A stretch of DNA of 64,000 nucleotides from NCBI GenBank assembly GCA_900696645.1, contig CAADGV010000024.1:159039-223038 (forward strand). The letters are read 5' to 3'. This DNA comes from an uncultured Chlorobiota bacterium. GTDB lineage: Bacteria > Bacteroidota > Ignavibacteria > UBA10030 > UBA6906. Positions within the stretch are counted from its first letter, which is position 1; each line of letters begins with the position of its first letter. This document shows positions 42,265-49,378 of the stretch, piece by piece. The position numbers were made by a program, and so were the translations under genes. Below the pieces are notes generated by a model. It saw only the letters and a list, made by a program, of their open reading frames with translations, did no database searches and was not told the origin of the DNA.

Positions 42265-43398
42265 ATGAGCGGCGCTGGATACAAATACGAAGTGACACTG
42301 TACGCAACCCCTGACTTCCGGCATGCTTCGTATATCATGAAAGGACTCTCGGATTTGAAGAGAGAGGGGATAGTGAGGATTAAGCCAAGGATTCGTGGCC
42401 TGCAATATCGTGATCGGTTGGTAGTGGATGCCGGCAGACTGGTGCGCTCGAATCGTCCCTATCCTTGGTCGCCCATCTGTCGGATCAAAGATATTGATTC
42501 AGGAGTAGTTACAAGGATTGCCATTGATCTCCAAGATTGGCCGAATTGGTTTTCGCACCACGCCTTGACACATTCTGATATTGTGTATAAACGGTGCTAC
42601 GACAGGAAAATCACAGAGATTGTAGAGCGAGAGTATAAAGTCAAAGTGCTTCCATTTGGAATGTCTCATTCATATGGTCTCGATGACAACGTATTCTCAC
42701 AGTGGAAAGTAAAGACCCTCAAGCTGTTGGGCAAACTCGAGTCGGTTGTCAATGATCCACTTCGGTTGAAAGGTCCCTTCTCCGGTAAAGGCGCGAATGG
42801 TCTGCATACTTCTGTTCATGTAAAATCAATGTCGTTCGTCAATGTAAGGGCCGAACTCCCGGAATGCTATGCATTCTTCCAGGTGAAATATTATGATTGG
42901 AATAACCGCTGGTCGACTCCTCTCAATGAATACCGTGCAGAAATTATTCGAAATTTGAAGCGACATTTGGGCGTCAGGTTTCAGGGAGGCATGTACTTTG
43001 ACTGTCCTGTTCCCCCTGCATACCAGGACTGCATTACGAATTTGCCCACAACGCAGGCCCACTATTTGGATATGGTGCAACAGGCGACAGTGGTCGTTTC
43101 AACAAATGGATTTGCGCAGTCTCCACCGTGGAAATTGTGCGAATACCTTCAAATGGGTAAGTGTATTGTTTCGGAGCCGATAGCGTATGAGCTTCCCGTG
43201 TCATTGGTGGATGGTAGGGATGTACTGTACTTTCAAACTCCTGATGATTGCGCAGTTGTATGTCAATCGTTGCTGGACAATCCCCGGCAAATGGAAAAGT
43301 TAGGGGAAAATGCCCGGGCATTCTATGAAGCCAATATTAAGCCACGAAACAAAATCCTAAGGACGATCAGCCACTCTCTTGAGGCAAGACTCCAGTGA
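42265..43398 (+). CDS. Probable glycosyltransferase, divergent GT-B type
   Basis: 377 residues. The opening YEVTLYATPDFRHASYIMKGLSDL is followed by a region I do not recognise. The C-terminal part (FAQSPPWKLCEYLQMGKCIVSEPIAYELP, then NPRQMEKLGENARAFYEANI) is typical of the final domain of GT-B glycosyltransferases. The N-terminal half lacks a clear glycine loop, so it may be an atypical transferase or a glycan-modifying enzyme. It begins 15 bp after the epimerase gene. Confidence 0.65.
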   Translation: MSGAGYKYEVTLYATPDFRHASYIMKGLSDLKREGIVRIKPRIRGLQYRDRLVVDAGRLVRSNRPYPWSPICRIKDIDSGVVTRIAIDLQDWPNWFSHHALTHSDIVYKRCYDRKITEIVEREYKVKVLPFGMSHSYGLDDNVFSQWKVKTLKLLGKLESVVNDPLRLKGPFSGKGANGLHTSVHVKSMSFVNVRAELPECYAFFQVKYYDWNNRWSTPLNEYRAEIIRNLKRHLGVRFQGGMYFDCPVPPAYQDCITNLPTTQAHYLDMVQQATVVVSTNGFAQSPPWKLCEYLQMGKCIVSEPIAYELPVSLVDGRDVLYFQTPDDCAVVCQSLLDNPRQMEKLGENARAFYEANIKPRNKILRTISHSLEARLQ

Positions 43399-43464
43399 TG
43401 TGATGTGGCTTAGTCCCTTTTGAAACTGCGAGAGGGGGCTCATATCCTAATTGGGTAGTCCTTT

Positions 43465-44583
43465 ATGGTAAGTCCTGCAAGAATACTCTTCACGATTCCC
43501 AACTTCATTACGGCTGGTTCAGGCCGTGTAATGTTCAACATTCTTGAAAGACTTGACCGCAACAAATTTCTGCCATCCATCTGTGTGTTACGAAGAGGTG
43601 GGAAACTTGATGCTGAGGTTGAGCGTTTAGGAATTCCCTTACTTGAGCTTCCCTTTACCGTGGATGCGAAGCCGTACTGGAGTCTTTTAGAGCGTTCACG
43701 GAGAGCGGCGGAAGTATTTCGTCCATACAGATTTAATTTATGGCATTCATTTCACTACGCGGGGGAGTATACTGAGCCGATTATTGCCAGATTCGCAGGG
43801 GCACGAGCGTGGGTTTATACGAAGAAGGCAATGGGCTGGGGATCAAGGGCATGGAAAATCCGCTCTCTTCTTGCGACTCGCATAGTTGCTGACAATTCAG
43901 ACATGTTACGCGTCATGTTTGATCGGCCACGATTTGCACGCAAGGTCAAAGTAATCCATCACGGAATTCCTGCAGATCAGTATGCGCCTACCGATAAGCG
44001 ACTTGCGCTGAGAAAGCATCTCGGCATCGGTAGCAGGCAAATTGTTGTGACATGCGTAGCCCATCTTTTGCCGGTCAAAGGGCAAACTACACTGATAGAA
44101 GCCCTTAGTCAAATGCCGGATGGGCATTTGCTTCTTGCCGGAATGCCTCTTGATGTAGAATATGTCCATGCGTTGCATGCCCAGGTTAAGAAGCATGGTT
44201 TGGAGGGCCGTGTCCACTTTCTTGGTGCAGTGGCGGACGTTCCGGCTTTGCTCTCCGAGACAGACGTATTCGTCCTGCCAACGTGGGCCAAGTGGAGGAT
44301 GGAGGGGTGTCCTGTGGCTTTGTTGGAAGCAATGTCCTGCGCGTGCGCTTGCATTGCAACAGACATTCCCGGGTCACGCGACCTTATTGAGCATGGGAAA
44401 AGCGGATTGCTGGTACCTGCGGAAGATTCCCGAACACTTGCAGCCGCACTGCGTCGGCTCGTTTCTTCGCCCGAAGAGAGAACTGCGTTGGGCTTTGCTG
44501 CGCGTGAGCGGGTTCTGGATCGTTTTACAATCGAGCATGAAGTCGCAGCCCACGAACAAATGTACAGTGAACTCCTCGGATGA
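43465..44583 (+). CDS. GT4 family glycosyltransferase
   Basis: 372 residues. N-terminal ILFTIPNFITAGSGRVMFNILERL, then HHGIPADQY before the C-terminal Rossmann domain, VTCVAHLLPVKGQTTLIEAL, and the E-x7-E-type donor motif in GCPVALLEAMSCACACIATDIPGSRDLIE. The usual retaining GT4 architecture with complete length. It is the last gene before a 240-bp repeat-filled gap, so a transcript boundary or slippage point may lie here. Confidence 0.9.
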   Translation: MVSPARILFTIPNFITAGSGRVMFNILERLDRNKFLPSICVLRRGGKLDAEVERLGIPLLELPFTVDAKPYWSLLERSRRAAEVFRPYRFNLWHSFHYAGEYTEPIIARFAGARAWVYTKKAMGWGSRAWKIRSLLATRIVADNSDMLRVMFDRPRFARKVKVIHHGIPADQYAPTDKRLALRKHLGIGSRQIVVTCVAHLLPVKGQTTLIEALSQMPDGHLLLAGMPLDVEYVHALHAQVKKHGLEGRVHFLGAVADVPALLSETDVFVLPTWAKWRMEGCPVALLEAMSCACACIATDIPGSRDLIEHGKSGLLVPAEDSRTLAAALRRLVSSPEERTALGFAARERVLDRFTIEHEVAAHEQMYSELLG

Positions 44584-44604
44584 TGGTTGTGACCAGGGTG
44601 AAAG

Positions 44605-44624
44605 AAAACCGCGAAGGCGCGAAG
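44605..44624 (+). repeat. AAAACC-CGAAGGCGCGAAG repeat, copy 1
   Basis: AAAACCGCGAAGGCGCGAAG lies 22 bp after the stop of the preceding glycosyltransferase. The same 20-bp sequence with one change recurs at 49325 inside the end of another glycosyltransferase gene. Confidence 0.65.
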
Positions 44625-44668
44625 TGAATGTTGGTTGAGTGTGGCAAATAGAATTTGCGGTTTTACGC

Positions 44669-44805
44669 ATTCCCCTCTGTGTGTCGGCTTTGTGTGGACG
44701 CGAGAGGGGAAGTGAAGGGGTGTGTATCACAGCCATTCGTCACACCCCGACCGCTGAAGCGGTCACCCCTCTCTCCAACGCTCTTGCTGACGCATAGAGG
44801 GGAAT
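44669..44805. repeat. 137-bp intergenic element of nested inverted repeats
   Basis: Outer ends ATTCCCCTCT (44669-44678) and AGAGGGGAAT (44796-44805) are perfectly complementary. Inside are GAGAGGGG/CCCCTCTC (44702/44766), GGGGTGTG/CACACCCC (44717/44741) and GACCGCT-GA-AGCGGTC (44749-44764). No reading frame. It looks like a small non-autonomous repeat or a structured RNA; the next gene starts 18 bp later. Confidence 0.65.
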
Positions 44806-44823
44806 GAGGATCGAGCGATTGAT

Positions 44824-46638
44824 GTGATCAACACGGGTGAATTAATACAGAATCTGCCGTCAACTCAAATGATGCAGGAACCATGGGAGGCAACCTCGAT
44901 GATTGCCGACCTCCTGATCGGCTTTTGCTTGCGCGACAGTATGCCGCGAGGACGCGACGGTAGGTCGGAATGGGATGCGGAGAATTTTTTGGAAGAAACT
45001 CAACTTCTTCTTCAAAGTCAGGGAAGAGGGTGGAAGGGTTATCCGTACAGGACTCTCGAAAAAGACGAATGGCGATTGAGTCTTCTCGGCGAGGTTTTCG
45101 GGACAACGGATTCTGAGAATGCAGTTCTGCAGTTTGTCCGGAATCCGCAAGCATGTCCACTGAACGGACATTTTCTTTTGTTCGGCTACAACACTGCAAC
45201 GCATGAATGGCATGTTTGGACGGACAGGTTCGGGACGCTTCACGCATACTACGCCGAAAACGGGCATCAAGCTGCGATCGGCACGTTCTTCCCGACTGTA
45301 GCGGCTATTGCGTCAAGGCGCAGAGTTGACAGAACCGCTCTTGCAGGATTCTTCAGATTCGGGTTCTTCCCCGCTGACAGGACCTACTTCGAGGATGTCC
45401 GCATTTTTCAACCTGCTTCGCATTATATCTTTGACGAAAACGGCCAATTACTGCAATCCGGCAGATATAAGCAATGGAAACATATTCCTGATCAGCAACG
45501 ATCATATGACGACACAGTAGCCGAGTTTGCGCAATTGTTCGGAACCGTCATGGATGAGATGACGGCGGAAGGACGCATTGCCCTTCCCATTTCCGGCGGA
45601 CTCGATTCCCGCTCGACTGTAGTGCCTCTGCATTCCGACATGCAAAATATCTGGAGCTACTCATACGGCTACGCCGACGACTCTCCCGAAATCTCAATCG
45701 CGAACGAGATTGCAGAGGCGCGGTCACTTCCGTTTGAGAGCTTCACCATCACACCTTATCTCTTTGACCGTCTTGATCATGTTCTCGCGTCGGTGGAAGG
45801 ATTCCAGGATGTCACGCAATGCAGACAGGCGTTCGTCACCGATCAGATAGCGACAAAGGCAGACTACCTGATTGCCGCGCATTGGGGGGATGTCTGGATG
45901 GACAGCATGGGCGTTGACGGGATGATAGGGCATGATACCGGTACGCTGGCTGACATGACTTTCACAAAGATGAAGAAGCGAGGAAGTGATTGGCTGGTTG
46001 GGAATATGCTTCGGTCCGGCCGGGCAGAAGCCGATTCGAATCTTCGCGACATTCTGCTGAAAGAACTCATACAGTATGAAGGAATTGCCGATCCCGATTT
46101 CCGTCTCAAGGCAGTTAAAACCGACACGTGGTCGTTTCGCTGGACGGTTGCGAGCCTGCGCATGTTTCAGGCCGCAGCATTTCCGCGGTTGCCGTTTTAC
46201 GACGCGCGTCTTGCGGATTTCTTCTGCACCGTGCCGACGGATTTCGTCAGGGATAGGCGACTGCAAATCGACTATATCAAACGCTTCGCCCCCGATCTTG
46301 CGCGGATTACCTGGCAGGCGTACGATGCGGATCTATTCCGGTATCAGTATTTCAATTCGCTGCTCCTGCCCAAGAGGGCTGTGCGCAAAGCGGCAAGGAT
46401 GATCACGCGTCGAACTGTCGTTTCAAGGAACTGGGAGATTCAGTTCAGCGGCGAGCAGGGGAAAAAGGGTCTTGAACACTTTCTGCTGCGTCCGGGGCTT
46501 CGGATTCACGAGTACTACTCTCCCGACTCATTGCAAAGGCTGCTGACGGATTTTCACACGTCGGCTCCCGATGCGGGTAAGGGGTACGCGGTTTCGATGC
46601 TGCTCACATTTTCGGCATTTCTTGAGATGTATGGTTAG
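44824..46638 (+). CDS. Asparagine-synthase-like protein without the N-terminal glutaminase Cys
   Basis: 604 residues from GTG 44824; ATGs at 44869 and 44899 are plausible alternatives (the latter gives MIADLLIGFCLRD). The N-terminal half resembles a class II glutamine amidotransferase fold (GHFLLFGYNTATHEWHVWTDRFGTLHAYY) but has no Cys at position 2. The PP-loop ATPase is clear: LPISGGLDSRST at ~255, then SIANEIAEARSLPFESF and TQCRQAFVTDQIATKADYLIAAHWGDVW. Such proteins are common in polysaccharide clusters and may form amides, or use ammonia from elsewhere; activity unproven. It overlaps the next gene by 8 bp. Confidence 0.82.
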   Translation: MINTGELIQNLPSTQMMQEPWEATSMIADLLIGFCLRDSMPRGRDGRSEWDAENFLEETQLLLQSQGRGWKGYPYRTLEKDEWRLSLLGEVFGTTDSENAVLQFVRNPQACPLNGHFLLFGYNTATHEWHVWTDRFGTLHAYYAENGHQAAIGTFFPTVAAIASRRRVDRTALAGFFRFGFFPADRTYFEDVRIFQPASHYIFDENGQLLQSGRYKQWKHIPDQQRSYDDTVAEFAQLFGTVMDEMTAEGRIALPISGGLDSRSTVVPLHSDMQNIWSYSYGYADDSPEISIANEIAEARSLPFESFTITPYLFDRLDHVLASVEGFQDVTQCRQAFVTDQIATKADYLIAAHWGDVWMDSMGVDGMIGHDTGTLADMTFTKMKKRGSDWLVGNMLRSGRAEADSNLRDILLKELIQYEGIADPDFRLKAVKTDTWSFRWTVASLRMFQAAAFPRLPFYDARLADFFCTVPTDFVRDRRLQIDYIKRFAPDLARITWQAYDADLFRYQYFNSLLLPKRAVRKAARMITRRTVVSRNWEIQFSGEQGKKGLEHFLLRPGLRIHEYYSPDSLQRLLTDFHTSAPDAGKGYAVSMLLTFSAFLEMYG

Positions 46639-47833
46639 GCCGTTGAAGCTGCTTATTGTCGGGATTGCGTGGCCGCCCGAGACGTTTCTTGAAAGACTCA
46701 TTAGCGGCCTCTTGCAGCACGGCATTGAGATCACGATTGCGAGCAGCAAAAAGCCGGGAGGCAATTTGCCTTCAGGACTTGTGTGGCTGAAGCTTCCTTC
46801 GTCTGAGGCTCCGCCGCCGGTAGCTGCGGCGGAAACAATGTCCGGTGCTGTTCGTGCATTTCTTTCATCGCCTTCTGACTTCGGCAAGTTGTCTTCTTCG
46901 AAAGCGGGCATCGCCGCATCACGATATTTCCTTCCTTTCGCAGGCAGAAAGTGGGACGTCATCTACTTCCCGTGGAACTCCGCTGCTGTGGAGTATCTTC
47001 CGTTGTTTGGGCTTGGCGCGGCGACGATCATCAGTTGCAGAGGTTCACAGATTAATGTTGCGCCGCACAACCCGGAGCGCAGTTCTTTTCGTGACGGATT
47101 GAAGACCACTCTTCAGAAGGCGACGAAGATTCATTGTGTGTCCGAGGCAATAGCCGAAGAGGCAACGCAATACGGATTGCAGAGTGACAAGGCGGTTGTC
47201 ATCCGCCCGGCTGTGGACAGTGAGTACTTCGTACAGCAGACCGCGGCAATAACTAAACGTGACTTCGTGCAGCTTGTTATGACCGGATCGCTTGTCTGGG
47301 TTAAGGGATATGAGTATGCCCTGCTTGCCGTTCGTGCCGCGATCGATGCAGGAGTTCATGTCGCCTTGAACATCATCGGGGATGGATCAGAAAAACAGAG
47401 GATTTTGTTTGCGATTCATGACTTAGGACTTCAACAACATGTCACGTTAAGCGGAAAGTTATCTCCTGAAGCAATCCGGCGGGAATTGTGCAATTCCGAT
47501 ATCTTCCTTCTTTCAAGTCTGAGTGAAGGAATCTCAAACGCTGCACTTGAAGCGATGTCATGCGGATTGCCCATCGTGACAACCGATTGCGGCGGCATGC
47601 GTGAAGCGGTTGACAACGGAGTTGAAGGATTCGTTGTGCCAGTGCGGGATCCGCAGGCAATGGCTGAGGCGTTGGTCAAGCTTGCACACGATGAAGGCTT
47701 GCGGAAAAAGATGGGCGGAAATGCTCGTGCACGGATTGAGCAGGAATTTTCGATTCGTGATCAGATACAGGATTGGTTGCATCTTCTCGAGCATGCACGT
47801 TTAGGCATGAGTACCGGGAAGGTGGCGGCGTGA
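46631..47833 (+). CDS. GT4 family glycosyltransferase
   Basis: 400 residues from the ATG at 46631, which overlaps the preceding stop; the frame extends 20 codons upstream inside that gene and is rejected. N-terminal LLIVGIAWPPETFLERLISGLLQHG. C-terminal domain: VMTGSLVWVKGYEYALLAVRAAIDAGVHV, then SDIFLLSSLSEGISNAALEAMSCGLPIVTTDCGGMREAV, the standard GT4 donor-binding block. It resembles the next glycosyltransferase in layout. 93 bp separate it from the next start; that gap contains a GC-rich hairpin. Confidence 0.9.
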   Translation: MVRPLKLLIVGIAWPPETFLERLISGLLQHGIEITIASSKKPGGNLPSGLVWLKLPSSEAPPPVAAAETMSGAVRAFLSSPSDFGKLSSSKAGIAASRYFLPFAGRKWDVIYFPWNSAAVEYLPLFGLGAATIISCRGSQINVAPHNPERSSFRDGLKTTLQKATKIHCVSEAIAEEATQYGLQSDKAVVIRPAVDSEYFVQQTAAITKRDFVQLVMTGSLVWVKGYEYALLAVRAAIDAGVHVALNIIGDGSEKQRILFAIHDLGLQQHVTLSGKLSPEAIRRELCNSDIFLLSSLSEGISNAALEAMSCGLPIVTTDCGGMREAVDNGVEGFVVPVRDPQAMAEALVKLAHDEGLRKKMGGNARARIEQEFSIRDQIQDWLHLLEHARLGMSTGKVAA

Positions 47834-47883
47834 TGAGGGCAGATAGAGAATGAATGTGGGTATTCATCCGACCTCACCCCAAA

Positions 47884-47906
47884 CCCCTCTCCTGAGAGGA
47901 GAGGGG
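47884..47906. repeat. Perfect GC-rich hairpin repeat between two glycosyltransferase genes
   Basis: CCCCTCTCCT (47884-47893) and AGGAGAGGGG (47897-47906) with a GAG loop, preceded by CCTCACCCCAAA. This is the kind of short palindromic intergenic repeat widespread in many bacterial genomes. The T-run is short (CTTT), so termination is possible but not certain. Confidence 0.65.
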
Positions 47907-47926
47907 CTTTGCCCGAAGGGTGCGGC

Positions 47927-49369
47927 GTGAGAGTTGTGCTGGTTGTACAGAGTTTTCCGAAACTTTCCGAGACGTTTATTTTCCGTAAGGTCTCGGCATT
48001 GTTGGAAAGAGGTTGGGATGTGTATGTGGTATGCAGCGAATCGGAGGCCGTGGAATGGGTGTACTTCTTAGGGGGAGTTCACCGCGGAGACGCCGAGTAC
48101 GCAGAGGGAAATTCACAAAACAAAAACCACTCAGTGCCCTCAGCGTCTCGGCGGTTGATTATCTCATTACGATCTCGTGTTCACAAGGTATGGCCACACA
48201 CGCCTCATTGGTGTGCCGGGCTGTTGGTTCCCGTTGCGCTGATCCATTGTCTCGCAAAGAACCCGGTTGGAACAATCTGCTACCTCCGTCTCGGGTGGCG
48301 GTTGGTTGGAATCGGCGTCCTCAAAAAACTCTATACGGATCGTCCGATCATTTGCTTGAAGCCTGATGTAGTACACTTTGAATTCGGCGCGCTGGCAGTC
48401 GGGCGCATGCATCTTAAGGAATTGCTGCAGTGCCGGATTGTGGTGAGCTTCAGGGGGTATGATTTGAATTTTGCGGGGTTGGAGAGTTCAGTGGGATGGA
48501 CTAAAACTCCCCCAGAAGTAGATGGAGATACAAAGGGAATTCACCGCGGAGACGCAGGGTACGCGGAGGGGTACTTGTATTACCGTGAGATATGGGAGAA
48601 GGCGGATTGCCTGCACCTCCTCGGCGAAGACCTGTGGCGTCGGGCGCAGGCGCGAGGATGCCCGCCAGCAAAACACCACGTGCTGATTCCTCCGGCAATT
48701 GATACGGAGCAGTTCAATCCGGGTAACCGCATTCACGATGCCGTAGCCGGAACGCTTGCTCGTCCGCTTCGGATTCTCAGCGTCGGGCGGTTGGAGTGGA
48801 AGAAGGGATACGAGTTTGCATTGCGTGCGGTTCAGATGCTCGTTGCCCGCGGGATATCTGTCGAGTACCGGATCGTCGGAGCGGGAGCGTACTTTGAGGC
48901 GTTGGCGTTTGCACGGCATCAGATGGGATTAGAGAAGAATGTTGTGTTTGAAGGTCCCTTGTCTCCGTTAGTTCTCATTGAGAAAATGAAGTGGGCGGAT
49001 GTTTTTCTTCATGCAGCAGTCTCCGAAGGGTTCTGCAATGCCGTGATGGAGGCGCAATCAATGAAGTTGCCTGTCGTGTCTTCCGATGCCGACGGTCTTG
49101 GAGAAAACGTTGCAGACGGAAAGTCGGGATATGTCGTCCCGCGTCGCAATCCGGAGGCGCTTGCCGGGAGGTTGGAACACCTGGCACGAAATCCCGCTCT
49201 GAGGCAACGCATGGGCGAAGCAGGCCGCGTACGCGTAAAGAGAGAATTCAATCCCATGAGCCAACTCGCGGCGTTCGAGGGGGTATATCGCGGGGTCTTT
49301 GGGGCGATACATCCAAGGGATAGGAAAACCACGAAGGCGCGAAGACGCGAAGTGAGTTTAAGCGTGTAA
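47927..49369 (+). CDS. GT4 family glycosyltransferase carrying in-frame palindromic-repeat insertions
   Basis: 480 residues from GTG 47927 (GAAGGG upstream). The start MRVVLVVQSFPKLSETFIFRKVSA is typical of this GT4 group, and VVHFEFGALAVGRMHLKELL, VSFRGYDLNFAGLE, LHLLGEDLWRRAQ and EGFCNAVMEAQSMKLPVVSSDADGLGE are conserved blocks. Two foreign segments interrupt it: residues ~50-78 (HRGDAEYAEG onward) and ~185-215 (ending HRGDAGYAEG), both encoded by copies of one palindromic repeat in the same reading phase. The last residues (KTTKARRREV) come from another repeat. Whether the enzyme still works is unknown; the frame is intact throughout. Confidence 0.85.
   Translation: MRVVLVVQSFPKLSETFIFRKVSALLERGWDVYVVCSESEAVEWVYFLGGVHRGDAEYAEGNSQNKNHSVPSASRRLIISLRSRVHKVWPHTPHWCAGLLVPVALIHCLAKNPVGTICYLRLGWRLVGIGVLKKLYTDRPIICLKPDVVHFEFGALAVGRMHLKELLQCRIVVSFRGYDLNFAGLESSVGWTKTPPEVDGDTKGIHRGDAGYAEGYLYYREIWEKADCLHLLGEDLWRRAQARGCPPAKHHVLIPPAIDTEQFNPGNRIHDAVAGTLARPLRILSVGRLEWKKGYEFALRAVQMLVARGISVEYRIVGAGAYFEALAFARHQMGLEKNVVFEGPLSPLVLIEKMKWADVFLHAAVSEGFCNAVMEAQSMKLPVVSSDADGLGENVADGKSGYVVPRRNPEALAGRLEHLARNPALRQRMGEAGRVRVKREFNPMSQLAAFEGVYRGVFGAIHPRDRKTTKARRREVSLSV
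48078..48158. repeat. Palindromic repeat inside a glycosyltransferase gene, copy 1 (both arms)
   Basis: Left arm 48078-48106 (begins TTCACCGCGGAGACGCCGAG) and right arm 48130-48158 (ends CGTCTCGGCGGTTGA) are complementary at 21 of 29 positions by my count, with a 23-bp A-rich centre. It is translated as HRGDAEYAEG plus a following Ser/Asn/Arg-rich segment. Confidence 0.8.
48540..48571 (+). repeat. Palindromic repeat inside the same gene, copy 2 (left arm only)
   Basis: Begins TTCACCGCGGAGACGC and matches the left arm of copy 1 at 28 of 31 positions by my count. It lies in the same strand and reading phase (HRGDAGYAEG). No matching right arm follows within 100 bp. Confidence 0.8.
49325..49354 (+). 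repeat. AAAACC-CGAAGGCGCGAAG repeat, copy 2, within the end of a glycosyltransferase gene
   Basis: AAAACCACGAAGGCGCGAAG, then ACGCGAAG, supplying the last codons (KTTKARRREV) of the gene ending at 49369. The core differs at one base from the copy at 44605. Confidence 0.7.
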
Positions 49370-49378
49370 CTTGTGAAT

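Noticed and set aside
48078-49369. Glycosyltransferase as a pseudogene
   Set aside because: Despite three repeat insertions the frame is open from the start to the normal C-terminal motifs, so I kept it as a coding sequence of uncertain activity.
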